The notes under the pieces were generated by a model. That model saw nothing but the letters and a program-made list of their open reading frames with translations. It was not told where the DNA came from and did not search any database. The translations under genes were made by a program, and so were the position numbers. Shown here piece after piece: positions 1 to 7,985 of a stretch of 64,000 bases of DNA. The DNA is from Brevinematales bacterium. GTDB lineage: Bacteria > Spirochaetota > Brevinematia > Brevinematales > GWF1-51-8. The stretch is taken from assembly GCA_013177895.1 (NCBI GenBank), contig JABLXV010000010.1:1-64000 (forward strand), written 5' to 3'. How positions within the stretch are numbered: position 1 is the stretch's first letter; each line of letters opens with the position of its first letter.

Positions 1-182
1 CTTTAGATACTACGACCATGAAAGACCGCACCAGAGCCTGGGTTATAAGCCGCCGGCTTCGATATACTTTTCGCCTGTTGACAAAACCGGAAAGGCGGCT
101 TAGAATGACTGATGTAAGAAAAGAGCACAGCAAGATTCAACTTAACTTGCCCCTAAATCTGTCCAAACACAGGGGCGCACCT
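1..182 (+). mobile_element. Right end of an IS3-family insertion sequence (cut by window edge)
   Basis: The segment holds the last codons of an IS3-type transposase, followed by a short non-coding stretch ending near position 182 in a GGGGCGCACC-like end. That is typical of the right inverted repeat of IS150-group elements. The left end and most of the transposase lie outside the window, so the inverted repeat cannot be paired here and the exact boundary is inferred. Confidence 0.5.
2..103 (+). CDS. IS3-family transposase, C-terminal fragment (window edge)
   Basis: The frame is open from the first base to a TAG at 101-103 and encodes 33 residues. They contain the phrase YDHERPHQSLGYKPPA, which is the hallmark C-terminus of IS3/IS150-type DDE (rve) integrase domains, just after the catalytic glutamate. 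The motif is seen directly; the family assignment is from known IS3 orfB proteins. Whether the upstream part is intact cannot be judged. Confidence 0.8.
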   Translation, partial: FRYYDHERPHQSLGYKPPASIYFSPVDKTGKAA

Positions 183-187
183 TAAAC

Positions 188-212
188 AGCCGCCCTCGCG
201 GACGGCTATTTA
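188..212 (-). terminator. Intrinsic terminator after the ankyrin gene
   Basis: An 8-bp GC-rich stem (188-195 with 200-207, one G-U pair) closes a 4-nt loop. It lies about 25 bp beyond the stop codon of the minus-strand ankyrin gene. The T-run on the minus strand is weak, so termination may be inefficient. Confidence 0.5.
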
Positions 213-235
213 TGCCTTAACTTGTCACTTTTAAC

Positions 236-3200
236 TTATTTCGCTCCCGCCTTCTTCAGCTTGTCGATGATCGCGAGGTAAATCGACCCTTTCGTTTTAT
301 CGTCCTTATACAGGGTTGCGCGCTGGAGCGGTGTGTACGTTTTCCCGGTGATCTCGAATTTCCCGTTCACGTCGACATTGTTTTTCAGGAGAAGGTCGAT
401 GATATCGATACTGCCCTTCTCGATAGCGTATCCGAGCGGGGTGCAACCGCTTTTCGCGGGTTGATTGACATTCGCGCCCTTCGAGATCAGGAAATCCGAC
501 ATAGTGATGCTATCCCCGATTATCGCGAACGTAAGAGGGGTATATTTCCAGAAGCATTCTTTATTGACATCCGCGCCGCTCTCGACCAGCGTTTTCATCA
601 GGTCGGGATTTTTCTTCTCGATAGCGAAACCGAGCGGGGTCTTATCGCCCATCGATTTTTCGTTGATATTCGCGCCGCTTGCTATCAGGCTTTTCAGCAG
701 GTCGATATTGCCCTTCTCGAGAACCATCCCGAGCGCGTTATAATCGGCGTTATTATACTGGAATTTTGCGCTGAGGTCGGCGCCCTTCGATATCAGGAGA
801 TTGAGGAGCGCGGAATTCCCCTTATCGATCGCGTAGGTGACAGGGGTATACTCGCGGTCGCCGATCAGGAATACGCCGTTGATATTCGCGCCCTTCGAGA
901 GCAGGAGATTGACCATATCGATATTCCCCTTCTCGATAGCGAAACCGAGCGGGGTATATTCGTTATTACTGAATTTGAACTTAGCGTTCAGGTCGACCTT
1001 TTTCTCGATCAGCGCGTCAAGTAACGCGGAGTTGCCCTTATCGAGGGCGTATCCCAACGGGGTATATTCCTTATCGCCGAGCTTGAATTTTCCGTTGGCG
1101 TCGGCGCCCTTAGCGAGCAGGATATTAAATAACGGCATATCTCCTTTTTCGATCGCGTATCCCACCGGCGTGTACTCCTTGCCCTTGAGGGAGAAGACGA
1201 TATTCACTCCCGCGCCTTTATCGATCATCAGGGTCATCAGTTCCTTGTTTTCTTTCTCCATCGCGTAGGATAACGGGGTATAGTCGAGTCCTCCGGATTT
1301 GAACTTCGCGTTGACGTCCGCGCCCTTCTCGATCAGTGACTTCGCGAGCGCGGTATCGCCTTTCTCGATTGCGAAGCCGAGCGGGGAATACTCCTTCTCG
1401 CCGACCATGAAGGTCGAGTTGATGTCCGCGCCCTGTTCGATCAGCATACCGAGCATACTTTTATCGCCCTTTTCGATAGCATAACCGAGAGGGGTGTATT
1501 CCTTCCCGCCGAACTGGAACTTGGCGTCGCCCGATGCGCCCTTCGACATCAAAAGCGCGATCATATCGGTCTTGCCCTTTTCCATCGCATAGGCGAGCGG
1601 AGTATATTCCATTTCGCCGAGCTTGAATTTACTGTTGATGTCCGCTTTCTTGTCAAGCAGTGTCTTCATCAGTTCGATGTTATCCTTGACCATCGCGTAG
1701 CCGAGCGGGGTAATTTCTTTCTGGCTCATTACGGCTTTTATATTAACATCCGCGCCCTTATCGACCAGTTTCTTCAATAGATCGATATTGTCCTTTTCAA
1801 TCGCGTATCCGAGAACGGAGTAGGGTTTGCCCATCGATTCGAACTTCAATCCGGGATTTGCGCCTTTATCGATCAGCAGGTTGAACATATCGGGAATATC
1901 CTTGACGATGGCATACCCGAGCGGGGTAAACGATTCGCCGAGGTAGGTGAATTGCACATTGGCGTCGCCGCCGTTCGCGAGCAGGAACGACACTACGTCC
2001 ATATTGCCGATCACCATCGCGAAGCTGAACGGGTCGTAGGTGCTGCCGGCGAGGTTGATCTTCACCTTCATATCCGCGCCCTTATCGATCAGGTATTTAA
2101 TAGTATCGAGATTGCCCTTCTGGATAGCGAAGATAAGCGGGGTATAGCTCGTAGCGTTTAAAGTAAATCCGCCGTTGATATTCGCCCCGCTGTCGACCAG
2201 TTTCTTAATCATATCGATGTTCTCGCGTTCGATAGCGTAGTAGAGCGGGGTTTTCCCGTTCCGCTCGACATTCACGTCGACGTTACCCTTCGCGATAATC
2301 AGGGTGAATACGTCGTAGTAGTCGCGTTCCATCGCCATCGCGAGGATATCGCCGACCTTCTGGTCGTCCACCAGCCCGAGGCCGATGATATGAGAAAGGA
2401 TATTGGTGCTTTCCATGATGACGGCTTTTTCGAGATAAGCCGCGCCGCTTTCACCGGCCTTGATTTTAGTCATCAGTATATTGACGTCGTCCTCGAGAAC
2501 GAAGTCGGAATTCTTTACTTTCAGCTGTTTATTCTTCGGCTGAATCTGGTTGTATTTCAGAAGAGTGCGGATTATCTTGATGCGCTTCCATTCCTCCATT
2601 TCACGGGGCGCGTCTTTCGCGTTGTTCTCATTATTCCATAGCAGGTAAGCAAATTCGATCAGGTTGAGAGAAAGTTTTTTGGCCGACGGCTTTCCGCCGG
2701 CTTTGGCGTATACCTGCGCGGAGATGGAGATATTATTTTTCAGTGTCGCACCCTTAGAGAGAAGCGCGTCCGCAAGTTTAGCGTCGGCGGAAATAGCGAG
2801 ATCGAGCGGGGTTACCAGTAACGGCGTATTGATCGATATTTCTTTGATAACGATTCCGCTGATATTCGGGATAGTGTCGTTAAACTGGGAGAGGTCGTCG
2901 AGCTTAGCGCCGACAGGGTATTTCGTAGGGTCGAAATCGCCCCGGAACACGTAGACCTTCGTCATCTTGGCCGCGCCTTCCTTGTATTCGACAGTCACCG
3001 TACAATACGGCTTCATCTGGATAGGGGTCTTCATCTTTGCGTCGGCGGATACCCCCTTCTGTCCCATCAGGAGCTGTATCATCGGGATATCCTGATTCTG
3101 CACCGCGAGATGGAGCGGGGTTACCCCGGCCGAGTCGGGAGCGTTGGCCGCCGCTCCGAGCTGAATCAGGTAACGCACCATATCGATCTTCTTAGCCTTC

Positions 3201-3598
3201 ACCGCCTGGTAGAGCGGGGTGGTTTTATCGTCCGCGGCGATGTTGATCATCTTCTTCTGATCCGCCGCCTTGGGCGTCAGTGACAGCAGGAAATTGACCG
3301 CGCTCTGATCCCAGTTAATCGCGATATAATGCATGGCGGTCATACCTTTGTATTTCAGGTTCAGATTCGCTTTATTCATGACGAGATAGTCCAGTAGAGG
3401 CTGAGACCATTTCTTCCCATAAGAGAAGTAGTAGGCGAGAACTGGCTGGGTTTTCAGGTCGAAACCGACTTTCTCGACATAGTTTTTTACAGTCGGCAGG
3501 TCGTTATTGGTGAGCGCCTCCCAGATATCCGCGGCGGCTAACGGTTTTACCGCGGCGAACAATAAGGCGAACGCAAGGAGAGTGCAGAACTTTTTCAT
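236..3598 (-). CDS. Secreted ankyrin-repeat protein with about 20 tandem repeats
   Basis: The 1120-residue protein has an N-terminal signal peptide (about residues 1-22, cleavage after PLAA). It is otherwise almost wholly ankyrin repeats. The N-terminal ones (about 55-190) are ordinary. From about residue 430 to the end they are regular units of about 36 residues carrying the phrase TPLGYAIEKG and then KGADIN. They are three residues longer than a canonical ankyrin unit, with a longer beta-hairpin finger. No enzymatic domain is visible, so a periplasmic or surface protein-binding scaffold is the likely role. The near-identity of neighbouring units at DNA level suggests expansion by recombination. 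A purine-rich ribosome site precedes the ATG. Confidence 0.9.
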   Translation of the reverse strand: MKKFCTLLAFALLFAAVKPLAAADIWEALTNNDLPTVKNYVEKVGFDLKTQPVLAYYFSYGKKWSQPLLDYLVMNKANLNLKYKGMTAMHYIAINWDQSAVNFLLSLTPKAADQKKMINIAADDKTTPLYQAVKAKKIDMVRYLIQLGAAANAPDSAGVTPLHLAVQNQDIPMIQLLMGQKGVSADAKMKTPIQMKPYCTVTVEYKEGAAKMTKVYVFRGDFDPTKYPVGAKLDDLSQFNDTIPNISGIVIKEISINTPLLVTPLDLAISADAKLADALLSKGATLKNNISISAQVYAKAGGKPSAKKLSLNLIEFAYLLWNNENNAKDAPREMEEWKRIKIIRTLLKYNQIQPKNKQLKVKNSDFVLEDDVNILMTKIKAGESGAAYLEKAVIMESTNILSHIIGLGLVDDQKVGDILAMAMERDYYDVFTLIIAKGNVDVNVERNGKTPLYYAIERENIDMIKKLVDSGANINGGFTLNATSYTPLIFAIQKGNLDTIKYLIDKGADMKVKINLAGSTYDPFSFAMVIGNMDVVSFLLANGGDANVQFTYLGESFTPLGYAIVKDIPDMFNLLIDKGANPGLKFESMGKPYSVLGYAIEKDNIDLLKKLVDKGADVNIKAVMSQKEITPLGYAMVKDNIELMKTLLDKKADINSKFKLGEMEYTPLAYAMEKGKTDMIALLMSKGASGDAKFQFGGKEYTPLGYAIEKGDKSMLGMLIEQGADINSTFMVGEKEYSPLGFAIEKGDTALAKSLIEKGADVNAKFKSGGLDYTPLSYAMEKENKELMTLMIDKGAGVNIVFSLKGKEYTPVGYAIEKGDMPLFNILLAKGADANGKFKLGDKEYTPLGYALDKGNSALLDALIEKKVDLNAKFKFSNNEYTPLGFAIEKGNIDMVNLLLSKGANINGVFLIGDREYTPVTYAIDKGNSALLNLLISKGADLSAKFQYNNADYNALGMVLEKGNIDLLKSLIASGANINEKSMGDKTPLGFAIEKKNPDLMKTLVESGADVNKECFWKYTPLTFAIIGDSITMSDFLISKGANVNQPAKSGCTPLGYAIEKGSIDIIDLLLKNNVDVNGKFEITGKTYTPLQRATLYKDDKTKGSIYLAIIDKLKKAGAK

Positions 3599-3752
3599 TT
3601 ATTTCCTCCGGAATCATGTTAAAATATTTCAAAAATGTCAGGTTTATGCTAACATAAAATACGCGGTTTGGCAAAAAATCGGATTAATATCTGCATATAA
3701 TTTCGGTAAATTTATTCCAGATATAAAGTAAATACAAGACGGAGATGTACGA

Positions 3753-4199
3753 ATGATTATCAGAGAAGCAGAACAGTCAGATATTCCCGTAATGGTGGAA
3801 CTGCTGGGCGAATTATTCTCGATCGAGAAGGATTTTCAATTCGACCGCGAGAAGCACGCGAGGGGTTTATCGATGATGATGGAACATTCCGGCGAACGGG
3901 TGATTATGACCGCGGTGGAGAACGGCACGGTGATCGGGATGTGCTCCGGCCAGATGAGCGTATCCACTGTCGAGGGGGGATGGTCGCTATGGATAGAGGA
4001 TATGATTGTCTCGAAGGAGTTTCGCGGGAAAGGGATAGGGACCGTGCTGATTGGCGCGGTTGAAAAATGGGGAAAGAGCATGCACGCATGCCGTCTCCAG
4101 CTTCTCGCGGATATGGACAACACCCCCGCGCTGGAATTTTATCGGCATGAAGGATGGACGCGGGGAAATATGGTCTGCCTGCGAAAAAAACTAGTCTGA
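3753..4199 (+). CDS. GNAT-family N-acetyltransferase
   Basis: The 148-residue protein starts MIIREAEQSDIP and carries the GNAT acetyl-CoA binding loop around residues 88-101 (RGKGIGTVLIGAVEKW, an R/Q-x-x-G-x-G/A pattern). It ends with ALEFYRHEGW, the usual beta-6/alpha-4 motif. A GGAG ribosome site lies upstream of the ATG. The acyl acceptor is unknown. It is followed 7 bp later by a glyoxalase-fold gene, which suggests a two-gene unit. Confidence 0.85.
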   Translation: MIIREAEQSDIPVMVELLGELFSIEKDFQFDREKHARGLSMMMEHSGERVIMTAVENGTVIGMCSGQMSVSTVEGGWSLWIEDMIVSKEFRGKGIGTVLIGAVEKWGKSMHACRLQLLADMDNTPALEFYRHEGWTRGNMVCLRKKLV

Positions 4200-4206
4200 G
4201 GGGAAT

Positions 4207-4590
4207 ATGCGAATTCATCATACGGCATTATGGACAAACGAGTTAGAAAGGATGCGGGAGTTTTACGCCCGTTTTTTCGGCGCGGGGGTATCGGAGAAGT
4301 ACCGGAATCCCGTCACGGGGTTCGATTCCTATTTTCTCCTGTTTGACGGCGGTACGCGGATCGAGATTATGATGAAGCCGGGGATAGCCGAACAAAAGGA
4401 CGGGAATGCGGCTACCGGATACGCGCATATCGCGGTGTCGCTGGGAGATAAAGATGCGGTCGACAGGAAGACGGCGGAATTACGGGACGCGGGATATGCG
4501 GTTATCGGCGAACCGAGGATGACCGGGGACGGGTACTATGAGGCAGTGATCGCGGACCCCGATGGAAATAAAATCGAGCTTACAGTTTAG
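4207..4590 (+). CDS. VOC-superfamily (glyoxalase/bleomycin resistance-like) protein
   Basis: The 127-residue protein matches single-chain VOC proteins. It begins RIHHTALWTNELERMREFYARFFGA (first beta-alpha-beta module) and ends YYEAVIADPDGNKIEL (second module). Conserved metal-site positions are visible as H5 near the start and a glutamate in the final NKIEL. The substrate cannot be read from the sequence. It follows the GNAT gene by 7 bp with a GAGGGGA ribosome site. Confidence 0.85.
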   Translation: MRIHHTALWTNELERMREFYARFFGAGVSEKYRNPVTGFDSYFLLFDGGTRIEIMMKPGIAEQKDGNAATGYAHIAVSLGDKDAVDRKTAELRDAGYAVIGEPRMTGDGYYEAVIADPDGNKIELTV

Positions 4591-5025
4591 CTATAGTTTC
4601 TTTTTCTCTTCGTCGTCGAAGTATTCTTTATAGTGCTTCTCCGCGCAATCCGGGCAGAAACTGTGAGTGAACTGAGTTTCCGAATGTTCGGATATATACT
4701 TTTCGATGGGTATCCACTGATCGCCGACCCGGATTTTTTTACAGAACGAGCAGACCGGCAGAAACCCCTCGAGATATTTGATGCGTCTGATAAAATTACA
4801 AATCGAGAATACCGAAATTACCCAGAGTATAATAACCATCACGCTTTCGACAAGGCTTTCCACCCAGTTAATAGGAGTTTTTTCCGCGCCGAAAAGGTAA
4901 TGCGGCAGATCGAAGATTTCGTCGAGCCATATAATCGCGATTACCAGAATAAACGCGAGAGAGGCGAACAAGACAATTTGATTCTTTATATGTTTTTTAG
5001 TAATCATGTCGCGGACAGTATTCAT
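4591..5025 (-). CDS. Small membrane protein with a four-cysteine cytosolic tail
   Basis: The 144-residue protein has two hydrophobic segments (about residues 17-35 and 58-80). They are followed by a C-terminal domain with CSFCKKIR and SFCPDCAEKHY. The CxxC...CxxC arrangement is that of a small zinc-binding module more often found at the C-terminus of PAS-type sensor kinases. Here it stands alone behind the membrane segments. The stop is immediately adjacent to the stop of the convergent VOC gene. Function is unknown; a membrane-anchored signalling or redox module is inferred. Confidence 0.7.
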   Translation of the reverse strand: MNTVRDMITKKHIKNQIVLFASLAFILVIAIIWLDEIFDLPHYLFGAEKTPINWVESLVESVMVIILWVISVFSICNFIRRIKYLEGFLPVCSFCKKIRVGDQWIPIEKYISEHSETQFTHSFCPDCAEKHYKEYFDDEEKKKL

Positions 5026-5141
5026 TTTTCCCTTCCTGAAGAAAATATATCATAAAAGAGATACATTTTCAACAACGTATTTTGATAGATGCATAAGAAA
5101 ATGTAAAGTAAAAACGTGAAATTGCAAAAATATCCTTTGTA

Positions 5142-5170
5142 TTGACGATTATTGAATATATTACTAGTAT
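5142..5170 (+). promoter_or_regulatory. Candidate sigma70-type promoter of the glutathione peroxidase gene
   Basis: TTGACG at 5142-5147 and TAGTAT at 5165-5170 are 17 bp apart, about 30 bp upstream of the peroxidase ATG. The -35 box matches consensus at 5 of 6 positions and the -10 box at 4 of 6. Confidence 0.45.
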
Positions 5171-5202
5171 GTATATGAGAAGATATTAACCGGAGGCACA
5201 TT

Positions 5203-5721
5203 ATGGAAAAAATAGAAAGTTCTGTCAGTGTGTACGATTTCTCCGCGAAAACCATCACCGGAGAAAATAAGGATTTGTCTTCATATCAGGGGAAAGTGTT
5301 GATGATCGTCAATACCGCGAGTCTCTGCGGGTTTACGCCGCAGTACGCCGGCCTGCAGGAACTTTACCGGAAATACCGTTCGGACGGCCTCGAGATACTG
5401 GGATTCCCCTCCGACCAGTTCGCCCATCAGGAACCGGGTACCGACGGGGAGATACTCAAATTCACGAAGGAAAAGTACGGGGTGGAGTTCCAGATGTTTT
5501 CGAAGATCGAGGTGAACGGCGCGGGCGCGCATCCTCTCTATCAATGGCTGACCACCGCCGCGCGGGGGTTTATGGGCACCAAGGCGATCAAGTGGAATTT
5601 TACCAAGTTCCTGTTCGGCCGCAGGGGTAACTTATTCAAACGTTACTCGTCCCAGACCGAACCGTCCGCGATAGAGAAGGATATCATCGCGCTGATAGGA
5701 CTTGTGGATTTTTTTAACTAA
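5203..5721 (+). CDS. Glutathione peroxidase family (cysteine type), with a CRISPR-repeat-encoded C-terminus
   Basis: The 172-residue protein reduces peroxides, probably with thioredoxin because the active site is Cys rather than selenocysteine. The catalytic set is visible: C42 in NTASLCGFTPQY, Q76 in HQEPG and W131-N132 in KWNFTKF. A GGAGG ribosome site precedes the ATG. The last seven residues (GLVDFFN, 166-172) and the stop codon lie inside the first, degenerate CRISPR repeat (5694-5729). The ancestral C-terminus was therefore replaced or extended. The family usually ends near residue 160-165, so the enzyme is probably functional. Confidence 0.93.
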   Translation: MEKIESSVSVYDFSAKTITGENKDLSSYQGKVLMIVNTASLCGFTPQYAGLQELYRKYRSDGLEILGFPSDQFAHQEPGTDGEILKFTKEKYGVEFQMFSKIEVNGAGAHPLYQWLTTAARGFMGTKAIKWNFTKFLFGRRGNLFKRYSSQTEPSAIEKDIIALIGLVDFFN

Positions 5722-6652
5722 GGTATAATCGAGATACAAATCAAATCGATCATATCGAGGCTGGGACTTGTGGATTTTTTTAACTAAGGTATAATTCGAT
5801 AACCTCCTTCACCTGATCGTCCGTTGCTGGGACTTGTGGATTTTTTTAACTAAGGTATAATTTTAAAAATGTCGCCGTTACAGTATTCAATGCTGGGACT
5901 TGTGGATTTTTTTAACTAAGGTATAATTCCGGCCGTCACGTCCTATATATTTTACAAGCTGGGACTTGTGGATTTTTTTAACTAAGGTATAATAGGTTTT
6001 TTGCGTTCGTGATCGCGGTCTTCGCTGGGACTTGTGGATTTTTTTAACTAAGGTATAATCATGTTTAATTCTTTTGCTATTTCTTCGCAGCTGGGACTTG
6101 TGGATTTTTTTAACTAAGGTATAATCATGCCCAAACAATGGCAGTAGAATTTAACGCTGGGACTTGTGGATTTTTTTAACTAAGGTATAATCCGCCGGAG
6201 TGAGGAGTATTTCTCCCCGAGCTGGGACTTGTGGATTTTTTTAACTAAGGTATAATAGAAGTCAGTTTATCAACGTCACGGATAAGGCTGGGACTTGTGG
6301 ATTTTTTTAACTAAGGTATAATAAACTGTCGGGCGCGCCCGACACTTTTTTCGCTGGGACTTGTGGATTTTTTTAACTAAGGTATAATATGTGTGGGTTT
6401 TATTGCCGCGCGACATTTGCTGGGACTTGTGGATTTTTTTAACTAAGGTATAATGCGATCTGCGTGGATGTGCACGTGCACCGGGCTGGGACTTGTGGAT
6501 TTTTTTAACTAAGGTATAATAAACGGATTGGTTTTCCAGAAGATCGATTTGCTGGGACTTGTGGATTTTTTTAACTAAGGTATAATATCATTAAGGATTT
6601 CCCCATCGTAGAATGAGCTGGGACTTGTGGATTTTTTTAACTAAGGTATAAT
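5694..6652 (+). CRISPR. Type II-C CRISPR array: 15 repeats of 36 bp, 14 spacers
   Basis: Fourteen identical 36-bp repeats start at 5760, 5826, 5892, 5958, 6024, 6090, 6156, 6221, 6287, 6353, 6419, 6485, 6551 and 6617. They begin GCTGGGACTTGTGGAT and end AAGGTATAAT. A degenerate first repeat (5694-5729) matches over its last 32 bp. Spacers are 30 bp, with one of 29 (6192-6220). The plus strand is the crRNA strand: the repeat 5' half pairs with the tracrRNA anti-repeat near cas9. Each repeat carries TTGTGG (repeat bases 9-14) and a perfect TATAAT (31-36) 16 bp apart. This is the internal-promoter layout known from Neisseria and Campylobacter II-C arrays. Starts about 7 nt into a spacer would give roughly 24-nt guides. 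Confidence 0.98.
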
Positions 6653-6696
6653 ATCTCCCGTGTATCTCGTTGATATTTCGGGAGATATTATGCTTT
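6649..6696 (+). terminator. Inverted repeat closing the cas-proximal end of the array
   Basis: A perfect 12-bp inverted repeat (6649-6660 and 6679-6690) with an 18-nt loop is followed by TGCTTTTT. The left arm includes the last four bases of the final CRISPR repeat. Transcripts reading through the array would meet a terminator-like hairpin here. A transcript starting from the last repeat's own promoter (near 6659) would lack the left arm. An alternative role is a leader or integration anchor for Cas1-Cas2. Confidence 0.5.
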
Positions 6697-6709
6697 TTCA
6701 GGAAAAATA

Positions 6710-7048
6710 CTAGAATAATAAGAGTTGATCCGGCGGATCTTCGGCCTTTTTTTTCGTTCGCCCGTAAAATACTTCCATATCGCCGAATTGTTTATCGGTA
6801 ATCATGATCAATCTGACCTGCCCTTCTGTGGGAATAATCTGTTTGATTCGGTTTGCATAGGTTTGGCAGTTTTCTCTGGAGGTCGTGTAACGCGCATAGA
6901 CAGAGTATTGAAGCATGGAAAAACCTTCAGCTAATAGCCTTCTTCTGAAAGTTGTATAAGCTTTACGCTGACGGTGTTCCATAACGGGCAGATCGAATAT
7001 GACGAATAACCACATACCTTTGTATTCCGACGGTATTTCCCGTTTCAT
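6710..7048 (-). CDS. cas2: CRISPR-associated endonuclease Cas2
   Basis: Cas2 partners Cas1 in spacer integration. The protein has the type II Cas2 core GMWLFVIFDLPVMEHRQRK with the conserved Asp after the first strand, then RRRLLAEGFSMLQYSVYAR. The start chosen here (MKREIPSEYKG) gives 112 residues, the usual length. A longer reading to 7120 adds 24 residues with no family match and overlaps cas1 by 32 bp; neither start has a strong ribosome site. It is the last gene of the cas9-cas1-cas2 operon and faces the array across a 57-bp gap. Confidence 0.93.
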   Translation of the reverse strand: MKREIPSEYKGMWLFVIFDLPVMEHRQRKAYTTFRRRLLAEGFSMLQYSVYARYTTSRENCQTYANRIKQIIPTEGQVRLIMITDKQFGDMEVFYGRTKKKAEDPPDQLLLF

Positions 7049-7088
7049 ATGATTTATTTTCGGATAATGATTTATAGAATATAAGTGT

Positions 7089-7985
7089 TTATACGATGAG
7101 CGATTCAGGTAAAACGACATCCTTTCTCTTTTTCTCGAATATATTGAATACGGAAACCGTCAATTTAGTTAAAGCGTCAAAGATAGAAATATTTTCCTTT
7201 TTCATTCTTACGGACCCGGTAAGTATTTCCAGAATTCTTCTTTTTGTATCCTTATCTACTTCTTCGAAGGGGCTTTTTTCATTGAGTAGCTCGAATACTT
7301 TTTTATCCACCATAGGGCGAAAAGGTTCCATAAGATCGTCGGCAAGGCGAAAAGCGTCATATTGATTATGATGGTGTATTCCGAAAGAAGGATGAAGCCC
7401 TGAGGAACAGATGGCCCGGGCAGTACATGCGCGGAGAATAGTGTATCCGTAATTCAGAAAGCGGTTGTGGTCGCAGGCGTCTCTATCCCGCTTGAATTCT
7501 TTCCCGAACAATATTTTCCAATAAATTCGGGATGACTGCCCTTCGATGTTTTCAGGATCCCCCGACTGTACCAGTCCCGCCATTTGCTTCAGTCCGCCGT
7601 CCTGTTTGAGTTTATTAAATAATAACTCCGATTGGAAAAGAATTTTCTTCCGGACGATTTCTTTCCAGATATGTTTTTTTAACGGTAGCGAAGCGTTGAT
7701 CTGTGTGTCATAGTTCTTCGCCGCAGTAGTATGAACACCGACCGGGAGAAACATACCGGCAGGTAAATACCGGTTATCGCATAGTACCACCATGCCCCCG
7801 GATTGAATGATAGCTACAATCGCAGATTGGGTTATTGTGATTGCGGGATTGGACAGTAATAAAACGCCAACCTCTTCCACTGGAATGGTGTGCTTTTCGC
7901 CTTCATGTATCCTTATCTCGATTAAGCTGTTTGTCAGGTGTACATAAGCTCCAGTATCTGATAGCTCGATAATACGGTTAGTCAT
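7089..7985 (-). CDS. cas1: CRISPR-associated endonuclease/integrase Cas1 (type II)
   Basis: The 298-residue protein matches the length and layout of type II Cas1. Catalytic residues are visible: E148 (NIEGQSSRIYW), the histidine cluster H204-H206 (GIHHHNQYDAF) and the acidic D217/E220 (LADDLMEP). The N-terminal beta domain begins RIIELSDTGAYVHL. The start overlaps the cas9 stop in ATGACTAA, so it is probably translated by coupling. No csn2 or cas4 follows, which places the locus in subtype II-C. Confidence 0.96.
   Translation of the reverse strand: MTNRIIELSDTGAYVHLTNSLIEIRIHEGEKHTIPVEEVGVLLLSNPAITITQSAIVAIIQSGGMVVLCDNRYLPAGMFLPVGVHTTAAKNYDTQINASLPLKKHIWKEIVRKKILFQSELLFNKLKQDGGLKQMAGLVQSGDPENIEGQSSRIYWKILFGKEFKRDRDACDHNRFLNYGYTILRACTARAICSSGLHPSFGIHHHNQYDAFRLADDLMEPFRPMVDKKVFELLNEKSPFEEVDKDTKRRILEILTGSVRMKKENISIFDALTKLTVSVFNIFEKKRKDVVLPESLIV

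Noticed and set aside
5887-6138. Minus-strand open frame of 83 codons with a perfect peptide repeat
   Set aside because: It lies wholly inside the CRISPR array. The peptide repeat (YTLVKKIHKSQ) is just the translated CRISPR repeat.
5730-6616. Self-targeting spacers
   Set aside because: I compared the 14 spacers by eye with the rest of the window and saw no protospacer. A full genome search is needed to exclude self-targets elsewhere.
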